Shown one piece after another: positions 29,782 through 38,512 of a stretch of DNA of 63,532 nt. The position numbers were made by a program, and so were the translations under genes. The stretch is from Roseobacter litoralis Och 149 (GTDB taxonomy: Bacteria > Pseudomonadota > Alphaproteobacteria > Rhodobacterales > Rhodobacteraceae), in the NCBI RefSeq assembly GCF_000154785.2, contig NC_015729.1, positions 1 through 63,532 of the forward strand. The letters run 5' to 3'. Every line of letters starts with the position of its first letter. Within the stretch, counting starts at the first letter, position 1. The notes beneath the pieces are model-generated. The model had not been told where the DNA came from. It saw only the letters and a program-made list of their open reading frames with translations, and made no database searches.

Positions 29782-30093
29782 GGCACCGAATATGTCAGCG
29801 GCAAGCTGATGCAATGGGCTGAGAAACGCAATGTTCGGCTGGAATACATCCAGCCCCACTCTCACACATGCTTTGCATGTGTTGCCGTGCAACGGGGCAA
29901 GCCGCAGCAGAACGCTTATATCGAACGCTACAACCGCACCGTTCGTGGCGAATGGCTGGGGCAATATATCTTTGAAACCATCGAGGAGGCACAAGAGCAA
30001 GCGACTGAATGGCTCTGGACTTACAACAATGAGCGACCCAACATGGGCATAGGTGGCATCACACCCGCCATGAAACTGAAAACAGCCGCCTGA
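29782..30093 (+). pseudogene. IS3-family OrfB C-terminal fragment with in-frame insert
   Basis: Plus-strand frame carrying GTEYVSGKLMQWAEKRNVRL, EYIQP, 13 inserted residues, GKPQQNAYIERYNRTVRGEW, TIEEAQEQATEWLWTYNNER and GGITPAMKLKTAA. It is the last third of an IS3-family integrase, holding the catalytic Glu region. The N-terminal two thirds are missing. The inserted 13 residues come from palindromic element copy D. A 7-bp CCCCATT/AATGGGG hairpin follows at 30108-30124. Confidence 0.85.
29857..29895 (-). repeat. Small palindromic element, copy D (in IS3 orfB, read through)
   Basis: 39 extra bases between the codons for EYIQP and GKPQQNAY, a motif normally contiguous in IS3 integrases. On the minus strand: TTGCACGGCAA, stem CACATGC, loop AAA, stem GCATGTG, tail TGAGAGTG. 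On the coding strand it is open and encodes HSHTCFACVAVQR. Confidence 0.8.
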
Positions 30094-30325
30094 ATTCTAT
30101 GGCTGAACCCCATTAAAAATGGGGGGATTGCCAGAAAACTGCCCAGCTGTGAAACCCCTTTGATTCAATCAAAACTGTAACCGCTTTAAAGAGCGACTGG
30201 ATATTATGTGTAAAAAAACATCTGCATAGAATTTGCGCGCAGAGCCATTGAGTTTCTGTTCTATTTACAGTTCGATAGCCCGTGTCTGCGCCTGTGGTAT
30301 ACCGGTGTGGAATGTGCTTGCTGCT

Positions 30326-31492
30326 TTAATCGGAGTGAAACAGGTCACGGGTAAAGATTTTATCCGACACATCTGCTAGGACAGGGGCATGCCGGTTGGC
30401 GATGATGATGTCGCTTTGCGCCTTAAATGTAGCGAGATCGGTGATGACTTTGGAGCCATAAAACGTGGGCTCGCGCAGTTCGGGTTCGTAGAGGATAACC
30501 TCGATTCCTTTGGCCTTAATTCGCTTCATGATCCCCTGGATCGAGCTTTGGCGGAAATTGTCTGACCCTTCTTTCATCGCTAGGCGGTACACGCCGACCA
30601 AGGCGGGTTTCCGAGCAAGAATCTGTTCGGACAGGAAGTCTTTTCGGGTACGATTGGCGTCTACAATAGCCTGCATCAGATTTTGCGGTACGGCAGCGTA
30701 ATTGGCCAGCAGCTGCTTGGTGTCCTTGGGTAAGCAATAGCCGCCATAGCCAAAAGATGGATTGTTGTAATGCTGTCCGATGCGCGGGTCGAGGCAGATG
30801 CCTTCGATGATTTGGCGGCTGTCTATGCCACCGGCCATTGCATAGCTATCAAGTTCGTTGAAATAGGCCACGCGCATTGCAAGGTAAGTGTTGGCAAAAA
30901 GTTTGATAGCTTCGGCCTCTGACGGGTCGGTTAACAGTACTGGGATGTCTGATGTTGCGGCACCCTCCAACAAGAGGTCGGCGAACTGACGTCCACGTGG
31001 GCCGGTATCACCCACCACGATGCGGCTGGGGTGCAGGTTGTCGTAAAGCGCACGACCCTCACGTAGGAATTCGGGTGAAAAGATCAGCCGATCACTGTCG
31101 AAATGGGCTCGCGCATTTGCTATGTAGCCAACGGGAATCGTGGATTTGACCACCACAGTACTGGTTTCGCTCATCTTGAGGGCGCGTTCTGCCACAGTAT
31201 CGACGCTGGATGTGTTGAAATAGTTTGTCTTGGGGTCGTAGTCGGTAGGGGTGGCTATGATCACCACATCTGCTTCACGCAGGGCAGTGTCAGAATCTGT
31301 AGAGGTTGTAAGTCGCAGGTCCTTGTCGGCGAGAAATGCGGCCAGTTCGGTGTCTTGGATCGGGCTTTGTCCTGCATTGACCGCAGCCAAGCGCTCCACA
31401 TTGAGATCGATGCCGATGACATCATGGTTTTGCGCAAGCAAAGCTGCATTTGACAGGCCGACATAGCCCAGACCTAAAACTGCAATTTTCAT
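30326..31492 (-). CDS. ugd: UDP-glucose 6-dehydrogenase
   Basis: NAD-dependent four-electron oxidation of UDP-glucose to UDP-glucuronate. The 388-residue protein has the Rossmann start [46 protein letters not shown] and the catalytic cysteine at residue 253 in [14 protein letters not shown]. The length suits the short bacterial Ugd class. It stands alone between an IS3 fragment and a family 2 glycosyltransferase on the same strand 254 bases away. Its product could feed the epimerase at 19170 or be used directly. Confidence 0.94.
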   Translation of the reverse strand: MKIAVLGLGYVGLSNAALLAQNHDVIGIDLNVERLAAVNAGQSPIQDTELAAFLADKDLRLTTSTDSDTALREADVVIIATPTDYDPKTNYFNTSSVDTVAERALKMSETSTVVVKSTIPVGYIANARAHFDSDRLIFSPEFLREGRALYDNLHPSRIVVGDTGPRGRQFADLLLEGAATSDIPVLLTDPSEAEAIKLFANTYLAMRVAYFNELDSYAMAGGIDSRQIIEGICLDPRIGQHYNNPSFGYGGYCLPKDTKQLLANYAAVPQNLMQAIVDANRTRKDFLSEQILARKPALVGVYRLAMKEGSDNFRQSSIQGIMKRIKAKGIEVILYEPELREPTFYGSKVITDLATFKAQSDIIIANRHAPVLADVSDKIFTRDLFHSD

Positions 31493-31746
31493 TTTGATGG
31501 TTCTTTTATTTTAGCACCCAGCCAAGGTATACTTTTTTTATGCTTCACACGTCCTGTCAAGCAGATCACCTGTCGGTCGTATAGTGTCTTTTCAGCGTCT
31601 CTTGGCATATTTCGCCATCTTGGGGTGCCAGTTCTCAAGAATCCATATGGTAACCTGTATTGCCAAGGTAAGATAGTATGTAAAGATTAATGACGTGTGA
31701 GTAATCACGCAGATAAAGAAAACTCCTCAGAATGAAATCTTGCAGC
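31493..31746. other. Gap between ugd and glycosyltransferase
   Basis: 254 AT-rich bases upstream of ugd and downstream of the glycosyltransferase. Probable ugd promoter; no further feature seen. Confidence 0.35.
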
Positions 31747-32610
31747 TCAGGCGCGTCCTGTCAGAGCCTGACGTAGCATCCAACCGCAGCGTTGGATGCG
31801 CAATCTTGCTAGGGTAGCAAAGGCAGCGGCTCTTTCTCGCATGCCATGCAGTCGAGACGTCGTCAGGATTCGCATACTGTGCACCACGATACTGACCGGC
31901 ATCGCAAGACCGCGTAGGCTCCATGTGATGCGTGCAACAACCCCCGTTCCAATCAGCCCAAAACTTTCGGCATTTATGCGCTGCCACTTGCGATGGAGTG
32001 CTGCCCAGTCCGAGCGGGTGGGATGACTGACATGTAGCGTGTCGTCATAGACTAGGCTATAGCCTTTGCCAGTGGCGCGTCGGCACCAGTCGAAATCTTC
32101 TGAGAGGCCAGGTACGAATTCCCCCACATCTTCAAAGACATCACGTCGTGTCAACAAGTTGGCAGTCACAGAAAAGCCCTTGTTTTCTACATAGCCTCGG
32201 TTGTCGAAGGCAAACACCGTCTCGAACGCCTCGGCACCGCTGCGCGGAGCGGGGGTTTCGTCGAAAACGCTGACACGCCCCCCTACCACATCGGCAGTTG
32301 ATCGTATGTTGAGTGCGGTTTCGAGCCAGTCCGGATGCGGCACACAATCGGCATCCAGAAAGAACAGATAGGCCGCTGTGGTATCACGGGCACCGCGATT
32401 GCGCGCGGCTGCTGCCCCCTTGAGGGGTTCGGTAACGATGCGCAGGCCTGGATAGGATACACGCAGCGGCTCGAGGCTTTGGCTTGAGCTATTGTCAACC
32501 ACAATGACTTCCGCCCGGTAGGCTTCTGCTTGTGGTATCAATGCGGCGAGGCAACGCAGCAACCGTGTAACGTCATTATAGTGCGGGATGACGATCGCCA
32601 CGTCAGACAT
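31747..32610 (-). CDS. Glycosyltransferase family 2
   Basis: GT-A enzyme of 287 residues. The start VAIVIPHYNDVTRLLRCL and VIVVDNSSS are the nucleotide-sugar binding strand; AAARNRGARDT and FLDADCVPHPDWLE carry the DxD-like Asp-Ala-Asp metal site; GLSEDFDWCRRATGKG is the acceptor-side ED region. The C-terminal 80 residues are basic and hydrophobic and may lie on the membrane. It is likely to add one sugar to the repeat unit. The specific sugar cannot be told. Confidence 0.87.
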   Translation of the reverse strand: MSDVAIVIPHYNDVTRLLRCLAALIPQAEAYRAEVIVVDNSSSQSLEPLRVSYPGLRIVTEPLKGAAAARNRGARDTTAAYLFFLDADCVPHPDWLETALNIRSTADVVGGRVSVFDETPAPRSGAEAFETVFAFDNRGYVENKGFSVTANLLTRRDVFEDVGEFVPGLSEDFDWCRRATGKGYSLVYDDTLHVSHPTRSDWAALHRKWQRINAESFGLIGTGVVARITWSLRGLAMPVSIVVHSMRILTTSRLHGMRERAAAFATLARLRIQRCGWMLRQALTGRA

Positions 32611-32825
32611 TCATATCGATCCAGCTTATAGAAAACTGTCTTACATTCTAGCGGATTGCAGCGTGGACGACAATGGGGTCTGATGCCGGACAGGTGGTTC
32701 ACTTCAGGCCAAAAACCGCTTGTCGTGTAGAATACAGGATAAATAACTATATACTAACCATGATTTAATTATTATCTGGCAAAGACTGAAATTCCTGATC
32801 TTAGACTGTAGACTGTGAGTAGACC

Positions 32826-33606
32826 GTGGTTGATCACTCTTATAGACGTGATACAGACCGGCTGCGAGCATTGGCGGTGGTCCCTGTTCTGGGGCGCTTC
32901 TCATGTTGATGCATTGTTACCGGGCATGCACCAGTAGATGATCGATCACCAGATATTGGACCTTGTCGCGATGACGGCAGGTTGCCCACCTCTGCTGGGT
33001 ATGATCCGTGCGGACCGCGGCGAGGGAAGATCGGTATGCAATCAGCAGAATAGCGCAGTAATAGCCTTTCTGGATGAAGCATCACATATCAAAACGGTCG
33101 TATTGCACGCCCGCTGGGCGATAGCGGTCGAAGGTTTGCGAGCACCAAGCGAACCGGGAAGGCCGGCGCTGTTCGTACCCGAAATTGGCCTGATAGAGAC
33201 TGCGCATTTTGAGAAAAACCATGCATATGTGGCTCAGGCGATACAGGAAGCAATCAAGCAACTTCGCCAGAGAGACCTTGAGGTGATCATTATTGATACT
33301 GTGCCAGAAATCGACCGGTTCGTTCCTCAAGCGCTTTTTAGCGCTCATTACACCGGAAGCGCCATGCCTCGCGCACCCGACTTGAAGACGACAAAAATCC
33401 GCAACCAGCGTTTTAGGGCGAGTATAGAACCTCTGCTTGAAGATCGCAATGTGCGCTCGGTCAGTCCTGCTGATTATCTGTGTGCACCTATATACCTAGT
33501 CGAAAAAGACGGTAAGGCCGTCTACCGCGACGATGACCGCCTGAGCATTTGGGGCGCAAGATTTCTGGCACCTGATCTCATGGATCAGGCATTTATGTTT
33601 CCATGA
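32826..33606 (+). pseudogene. OafA-type acyltransferase relic with its core deleted
   Basis: A frame from GTG 32826 reads SYRRDTDRLRALAVVPVL, the family N-terminus (usually YRRDIDGLRALAVVPVL), then a stop. The open frame from 32938 encodes the C-terminal SGNH domain of the same family: TAGCPPLLGMIRAD, VCNQQNSAVIAFLDEA, VVLHARWAIAVEG, VIIIDTVPEIDRFVP and a diverged end. The ten or so membrane helices between them are missing. So it is a large internal deletion, not a free-standing small gene, although the SGNH part could still be translated as 222 residues. Compare the intact acyltransferase at 45596-47485. Confidence 0.72.
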
Positions 33607-33841
33607 AGCCTAGCGCGCTCGGTCTGGAATGCTCCTCAGCCTTCTTAGATTAACACACGCTCATGATCTCCTGCCGGAGCCTGTTCATGTCGGCGTTCCA
33701 ATTCGGACAAAAAGTTAAAAATGCAACGCACCAATCGTAGTTCAAACAACCTTCGGCCAAAGTTACGCGGTCTTTACAACGCATCTCTGCCTCAAAGCCG
33801 GACACTCCCGGTATAGCGCAAACTATATAGAGGTATATATT

Positions 33842-35635
33842 ATGACCATTAGTACCGTTTCGTCTGTAAATCAGCTGTACACTGCCCTGTCCCAGGCACA
33901 GGGCGGAGATATAATCCAACTGGCCCCAGGTACCTACGACAAGATCGGAATCTGGAAAGGGTTGGGCTTTGATATCACATTTGACAGCCCCGTGACGATC
34001 CGGTCTATGGATCCGGACAATCCCGCCGTAATCGGTGAACTGGCGGTGCGCGATGCGGGCAATATCGTGTTTGACGGTCTCAAGTTTGATTATGATGCAC
34101 CGGTTGGAAAATCGGTCTTAGACCGTCCTTTCGAGGTCACTAATTCTGACAGCATCACGATCAAGAACTCCGTATTCGAGGGAGATATTGCCGAGGGCGT
34201 AGACATACGTGCTGATGGTTTCGGTACCGGCGTTGGCCTGTCGGTCCGTGAGAGTTCGAACATGACCGTTGAGAACAATACGTTCTTTGACTTTTATAAA
34301 GCCGTAGGCATCGGTGAGACGACCGGCGTTGCTTTTACGGGTAACGACATCCACTCGGTTCGCGCGGACGGGTTGACGATGGTCAAGGTGGTCGATGCTC
34401 TGATCGAAGGCAATCACATCCATGATTTCAAGCGTAACCTGGATGCTGGCGATCATGCGGACATGATCCAGTTCTGGACCAACGGCACCGATTTTCCCAG
34501 CAGCAACATCACCATTCGTCACAACCTACTGGATATAGGGAGTGGCAATCATACCCAAGGCATCTTTATGCGCAACGAGGCGGTAGACAGTCAGGACGGT
34601 GGATTAGACATGTTCTATCGCAATATCACGATCGAGGATAACCTACTGATTAATGCGCATATTAACAGCATCGTCGTGGGTGAAACAGATGGCTTAACCA
34701 TCAATGGCAATATCCTGCTGCATTCAGATGGTGAAGTGCCTCGGGATGTAGGTCACCTAGAAAACCCAAGGATCCGCCTGTCTGAGGACTCGACCAATGT
34801 GGTACTGACCAACAACGTTATGTCTTCTATGCCAGGAGTTGTCGCAAGAAATTCTGAGTGGATCGTGGCAGATAATACGATTGCTCAGTCATTCAACCAC
34901 GAGGCCAACGGGTACTATGTCAGCGCCGAAGACTTTCTTGCAGAGTATGCGCCGGACAGAATGGACTGGTTGGAAGTTATGTCTTCAAAGGCGTATCCCG
35001 AGCCTGTCGTTGGAAATGCCGATGTGCCCGTACCGGGTTTTGCCTATGATTTCAGCACCCAATATTCCGCTGACTTTGCATCCGTACTGACCATGGATAA
35101 CGCGGTGCGCGGCGATGTAACATATGAAGGGGACATCACAGATGGCGACGCTTTTGTCTTTGATAGTGAGACAGGTGTTGTCGTCCTAGGCAAGCTGGGA
35201 GACTACCGTGACACGGATGAGATCGTGGTAGATATGAAATTCACCTTGAACAATTCTGCAGATACAGGGCATTTGTTCAACAATCACATGCGCCTCTCAG
35301 CGGCCGCCGCGGAGGATGAATTGATCTTGCGGGTCGCTACACAAAACGAAGGCCTCAAGACTTATAAAGTCGACGATATCGACCTCGGCGAGAACACCGA
35401 GCACCACTTGACAGTGCTCCTTGACCGAGAAGACGACCATCTTCAGGTTATTCTGAACGGTCAGGTTGTTTTAGAAGACATGACGACCGATTTCGTCGCG
35501 CGTGACGGTATGCACAACTGGGGGTGGACCCTTGGCCATAAGTGGAGCGACAGCGTGGATGGATCGGTCAGCGACTTTAATCTTTCAGACGAGGCGCACT
35601 TCACATGGGACGCAGACGCTCTTGTGTTCGTATAA
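33842..35635 (+). CDS. Right-handed beta-helix protein with C-terminal lectin-like domain
   Basis: 597-residue protein. Residues 1-370 are parallel beta-helix repeats (NITIRHN, NITIEDNLLIN, GLTINGNILL, SITIKNSVFEG), the fold of many polysaccharide lyases and epimerases. A conserved core HADMIQFWTNG, FMRNEAVDSQ and VGETDGL is shared with 47573-48892. Residues about 400-597 look like a LamG/concanavalin-type domain (DTGHLFNNHMRLSA, LTVLLDREDDHLQVILNGQ). No signal peptide is visible, unlike its paralog. The local context suggests action on the polymer, but no catalytic residues can be named. Confidence 0.75.
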   Translation: MTISTVSSVNQLYTALSQAQGGDIIQLAPGTYDKIGIWKGLGFDITFDSPVTIRSMDPDNPAVIGELAVRDAGNIVFDGLKFDYDAPVGKSVLDRPFEVTNSDSITIKNSVFEGDIAEGVDIRADGFGTGVGLSVRESSNMTVENNTFFDFYKAVGIGETTGVAFTGNDIHSVRADGLTMVKVVDALIEGNHIHDFKRNLDAGDHADMIQFWTNGTDFPSSNITIRHNLLDIGSGNHTQGIFMRNEAVDSQDGGLDMFYRNITIEDNLLINAHINSIVVGETDGLTINGNILLHSDGEVPRDVGHLENPRIRLSEDSTNVVLTNNVMSSMPGVVARNSEWIVADNTIAQSFNHEANGYYVSAEDFLAEYAPDRMDWLEVMSSKAYPEPVVGNADVPVPGFAYDFSTQYSADFASVLTMDNAVRGDVTYEGDITDGDAFVFDSETGVVVLGKLGDYRDTDEIVVDMKFTLNNSADTGHLFNNHMRLSAAAAEDELILRVATQNEGLKTYKVDDIDLGENTEHHLTVLLDREDDHLQVILNGQVVLEDMTTDFVARDGMHNWGWTLGHKWSDSVDGSVSDFNLSDEAHFTWDADALVFV

Positions 35636-35655
35636 GACGCAGTCTGCAGTATATC

Positions 35656-35681
35656 TGATCAGCGTCGCTTGACGCTGATCA
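35656..35681. terminator. Hairpin between convergent genes
   Basis: 11-bp perfect stem TGATCAGCGTC/GACGCTGATCA with a 4-nt loop. It lies just past the beta-helix gene and covers the last codons of the convergent acyltransferase gene. No T-run on either side, so a bidirectional terminator is only likely. Confidence 0.5.
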
Positions 35682-37122
35682 CCTCGCCCATGCGCTTGCC
35701 GTCACCCTTGCGCGATAACGAGGCGGTGTGACGTATTGTTTCCTTGTCTTCTTCCCGGCTGTGCACCCGAAAGATCAGCGTTTCCGTTGGTTCAGAATTG
35801 GTATAGTAATACAAATCCTTGCTAACAGTGCTGTAGTCGATGAGAAAACCCTTACCCTCGAATTTTTCAAAGCACAGATCAAAAATAGTCGGATAGGCCG
35901 CAAAATAGAGTAGTCCAACCCCGTTGATATCATGCGAGGGCAGGATTTCGTATTCACATTCAAATATCGCTTCGGCAGGCTCTGTGCCGCGGCGATCTCT
36001 GTATTGAATGCCAAAGGCGGGGAACTCGGCCACTGAAGGCACACTGTCGGGATCCACAAGCGTCGGTGTACCTTTGATCAGCGAGGTATTCTTGCCCCGT
36101 TCGCCGTATTTGGCGAAAGTCGACATTGTTTGCGCCCGGCACCCGGCACCTTGAGCGCGCAGATCATGCATGCCGAAAAAGAAGCTGGCCCCATAGCGCT
36201 GTAGCGTGGAGGACAACTCGAGCATATCGTTTTCCTGAAAGTCGCGTAGCTTGGGTGTCACCTCAAGATAAAGCCGTGTGAATGTGGCGTAAAGCCTATC
36301 ACCTGTCTCATTGGCAAGCGCGCTTGATGGGCTTTGCAAAAATTCGGTGATCATTTGCCAATGGATATCCCCCAATTCCTTGAACAGCCAGGCCTCGCTC
36401 AGGCCGGACAGGGCCATCTGCGGCATGTCGATCGAGTAGTGCCGTTTCGCTTGACCAGGAACCACTGATGCTGCGGCAGGGGGATCGGCGGTGGTCAGAG
36501 CAGTGATCTGCACATTGCCGGGCCCAGTGACGGTGGCAAGGGTATCTTCGGCTGCGCGGATGAGCCTGGACCCCACGACTTTGGCGGGATTTCCCGCTAA
36601 CACTGCGTTTGCCGACACCTCACCACGGACGACAGCCCCTGCGCCGATCACGGCACCATCACCGATTTTAGCACCAGGCAGGATGGTTGCGCCGTGACCG
36701 ATCCATACATCATCCCCAATGATGGTATCACTTTCGTCCATTGCTTGCGACGTGACAGGACTGCCATCATTGAAGCGGTAGTTGGCGGCTGTGACCATCA
36801 CATTGGGGCCAATCATCGTATCCTCACCGATCACAATGCGCCCACGCCCCGGCCCCGCCCATAGGCTGACATTCGCCCCAATACGCGCGCGGTTCTTGAT
36901 GATCAGGTTCTGTGCATTGGCAAAACTAGCCATAGGACTGATGCGTACATCGCGGCCAAGTGTGGCCTTGCGCCGTTCGCTCACATGGGTGTGGCCATAG
37001 TAATTCAATACCTTGATACCGTGCAACCACACCCTTGGATCAAATGTCGAAGAGATCAGTCGCCAAATCCGCTGAGAGCGGGACTTGTCGATCTTGTGCG
37101 GTTTTTCAGAACCCATGATCAA
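35659..37122 (-). CDS. Hexapeptide acyltransferase fused to an LnmK/Pnap_2097-like domain
   Basis: Two-part protein of 487 residues. Residues about 50-185 are a left-handed beta-helix acyltransferase (VISGEDTMIGPNVMV-type repeats, DDVWIGHGATILPGAKIGDG, NPAKVVGSR), related to O-acetyltransferases. Residues about 225-487 resemble the hot-dog-fold LnmK family: MPQMALSGLSEAWLFKELGD, GDRLYATFTRLYLEV and LQRYGASFFFG. LnmK is a bifunctional acyltransferase/decarboxylase of polyketide synthesis. In this setting the protein could attach an acyl group to the polysaccharide. The fusion assignment rests on motif memory. It is followed upstream by the pyruvyl transferase on the same strand, 42 bases away. 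Confidence 0.65.
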   Translation of the reverse strand: MIMGSEKPHKIDKSRSQRIWRLISSTFDPRVWLHGIKVLNYYGHTHVSERRKATLGRDVRISPMASFANAQNLIIKNRARIGANVSLWAGPGRGRIVIGEDTMIGPNVMVTAANYRFNDGSPVTSQAMDESDTIIGDDVWIGHGATILPGAKIGDGAVIGAGAVVRGEVSANAVLAGNPAKVVGSRLIRAAEDTLATVTGPGNVQITALTTADPPAAASVVPGQAKRHYSIDMPQMALSGLSEAWLFKELGDIHWQMITEFLQSPSSALANETGDRLYATFTRLYLEVTPKLRDFQENDMLELSSTLQRYGASFFFGMHDLRAQGAGCRAQTMSTFAKYGERGKNTSLIKGTPTLVDPDSVPSVAEFPAFGIQYRDRRGTEPAEAIFECEYEILPSHDINGVGLLYFAAYPTIFDLCFEKFEGKGFLIDYSTVSKDLYYYTNSEPTETLIFRVHSREEDKETIRHTASLSRKGDGKRMGEVISVKRR

Positions 37123-37164
37123 TATCTTTCAGAAGCGGCGGGGCCGCAGGAACTGTCTGTCTGC

Positions 37165-38205
37165 TCATATCAGCCCTTTTTCGAAGTCGCGCTGCATCTT
37201 TTCAAGCGCAATATTGAGCCCCTCAATCTTGGCGCTGCGTACGTCATCCGCACTCAAATAAGGGGACTGGTGTTGCAATTTGGTAAAATAAGCAGCCATT
37301 CGGTCCGTGTGCTGCCTGTTCCAACTGCTAAACAGTTTGCCGTTACGCATATCGGCCAGCCGGTCGATACCATAGTTGCGCACCGTGCGCAGTCGCGACT
37401 TAAGCCGGCGTTTAGCGAAATAAGTCGCACCAGCTTTACGGGGGGGGGGGGCTGTCTGCACTACATCGTAGGTATCGGCAGGTACCTCGATCTGGTGTAT
37501 ATTGGTGTTCACGCTATTGGGAGAGGTACGCTGTATCAAGCAGTCCACGTAGTCTGAAGGCGGCAGTTCATACGGCGCATAGTCCAATCCGAGCGAACCG
37601 CACCAGTCCAGCCATTTGAACTTTAGGATACGGCTGGGAGATACCACTGGAATCCAAGGTGTGCGATAATAGTCGGCGATAATAGCGCCGTGCAAAGATT
37701 CTACTAAGGCAAGTTCGGCATTGGCTATGTCGGAAAATACCCGCGCACAGTCCCAAAGCGGATCAACAAGATGCACGCCCGCAGCCGTACAAACAGGGTC
37801 CCAATTGCCAAACTTAGCACTGGTCCAGTGTGGCACGAACACAGTGCCGTGCCGATCAGTCGGCAGGCTTGCATATTGCGGGATCTGGTTGATCAACCAC
37901 GCCCCGTCTGTCACCGCTAAGCTTGGGTCTAGCCCCATCAGGCCCGCCGTCAGCGGCCCACGTACGCAGTAGACTTTCCAGGCCTTTGCCTGTTCAGGGC
38001 TGGGTGGGCTGGAGTAACCCGACCCCGTCCCAAAAATGATTTTGCGCCCTAGCACCAGGTCCAGATTGCGCGACAATAGCGAACCAACGCCAACAAGGCG
38101 CACATCGTCCTCCCGCTCAAGCATCTGCGGGATCAGCGTTGGCCACAGCCAGCTGTTCATGTGGTCTCCGAAATTGGTAGAGACAGTGTAATAAAAAGGC
38201 TGCAT
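37165..38205 (-). CDS. Polysaccharide pyruvyl transferase family protein with 12-bp C tract
   Basis: 346-residue enzyme expected to ketal-link pyruvate from PEP onto sugar residues. FGDHMNSWLWPTL at the start, YCVRGPLTAGLMG, LAVTDGAWLI, TVFVPHWTS and LVESLHGAIIADYYRTPWIP are the family landmarks. Codons near residue 252-256 (TAPPPRK) form an uninterrupted run of 12 C on the coding strand (12 G at 37440-37451). Gain or loss of one base would cut the last 90 residues, so the gene may switch on and off by slippage. As written it is in frame. It precedes the acyltransferase at 35659 in a likely two-gene operon. Confidence 0.85.
   Translation of the reverse strand: MQPFYYTVSTNFGDHMNSWLWPTLIPQMLEREDDVRLVGVGSLLSRNLDLVLGRKIIFGTGSGYSSPPSPEQAKAWKVYCVRGPLTAGLMGLDPSLAVTDGAWLINQIPQYASLPTDRHGTVFVPHWTSAKFGNWDPVCTAAGVHLVDPLWDCARVFSDIANAELALVESLHGAIIADYYRTPWIPVVSPSRILKFKWLDWCGSLGLDYAPYELPPSDYVDCLIQRTSPNSVNTNIHQIEVPADTYDVVQTAPPPRKAGATYFAKRRLKSRLRTVRNYGIDRLADMRNGKLFSSWNRQHTDRMAAYFTKLQHQSPYLSADDVRSAKIEGLNIALEKMQRDFEKGLI
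37440..37451. repeat. Homopolymer tract G12 inside the pyruvyl transferase gene
   Basis: Twelve consecutive G on the plus strand, the longest G/C homopolymer noticed in the window. It is read as GCC CCC CCC CCC CGT on the coding strand. Tracts of this length are known slippage sites in other bacteria. Confidence 0.9.
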
Positions 38206-38512
38206 GCGAATACCAGCTTAGGGTCCGGGCGTCCCGGACGATGTCATACCCCGGTTGCCGGACGGCAACGAGGATGGTGAGAGTCTGGGCGGTTGTCGGC
38301 TGGTGTCAACGCCGCGTGAGTATCTTGGTTTCTATTTTCCTGCACTGCGGCATGCAAGTCGCTGTCGTGTAAAGATATCAGTCATGTTTCCTTGTTATTG
38401 ATACACACAGGCGATATTAGTCCGCATGACACCGCCGACGTTTTTAACATCTTGCTGAAATCAGCAAAGTCTGCACAGATTCAGCAGACAAGGGAATTTT
38501 TTGAGGACCAAA
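38206..38512. promoter_or_regulatory. Divergent promoter region between two polysaccharide operons
   Basis: 307 bases between the pyruvyl transferase (minus) and the glycosyltransferase operon (plus). Near the minus-strand gene lie two hairpins: GTCCGGG/CCCGGAC (38223-38239) and GTTGCCG/CGGCAAC (38254-38269). The rest is AT-rich. It should hold promoters for both directions. Confidence 0.45.

Noticed and set aside
32938..33606. A novel stand-alone small SGNH gene
   Set aside because: The acyltransferase N-terminus just upstream shows it is the remaining end of a deleted OafA-type gene.
36131..36142. CCCGGCACCCGGCACC as a fifth palindromic element
   Set aside because: It lacks the paired stem and tail and encodes ordinary acyltransferase sequence.
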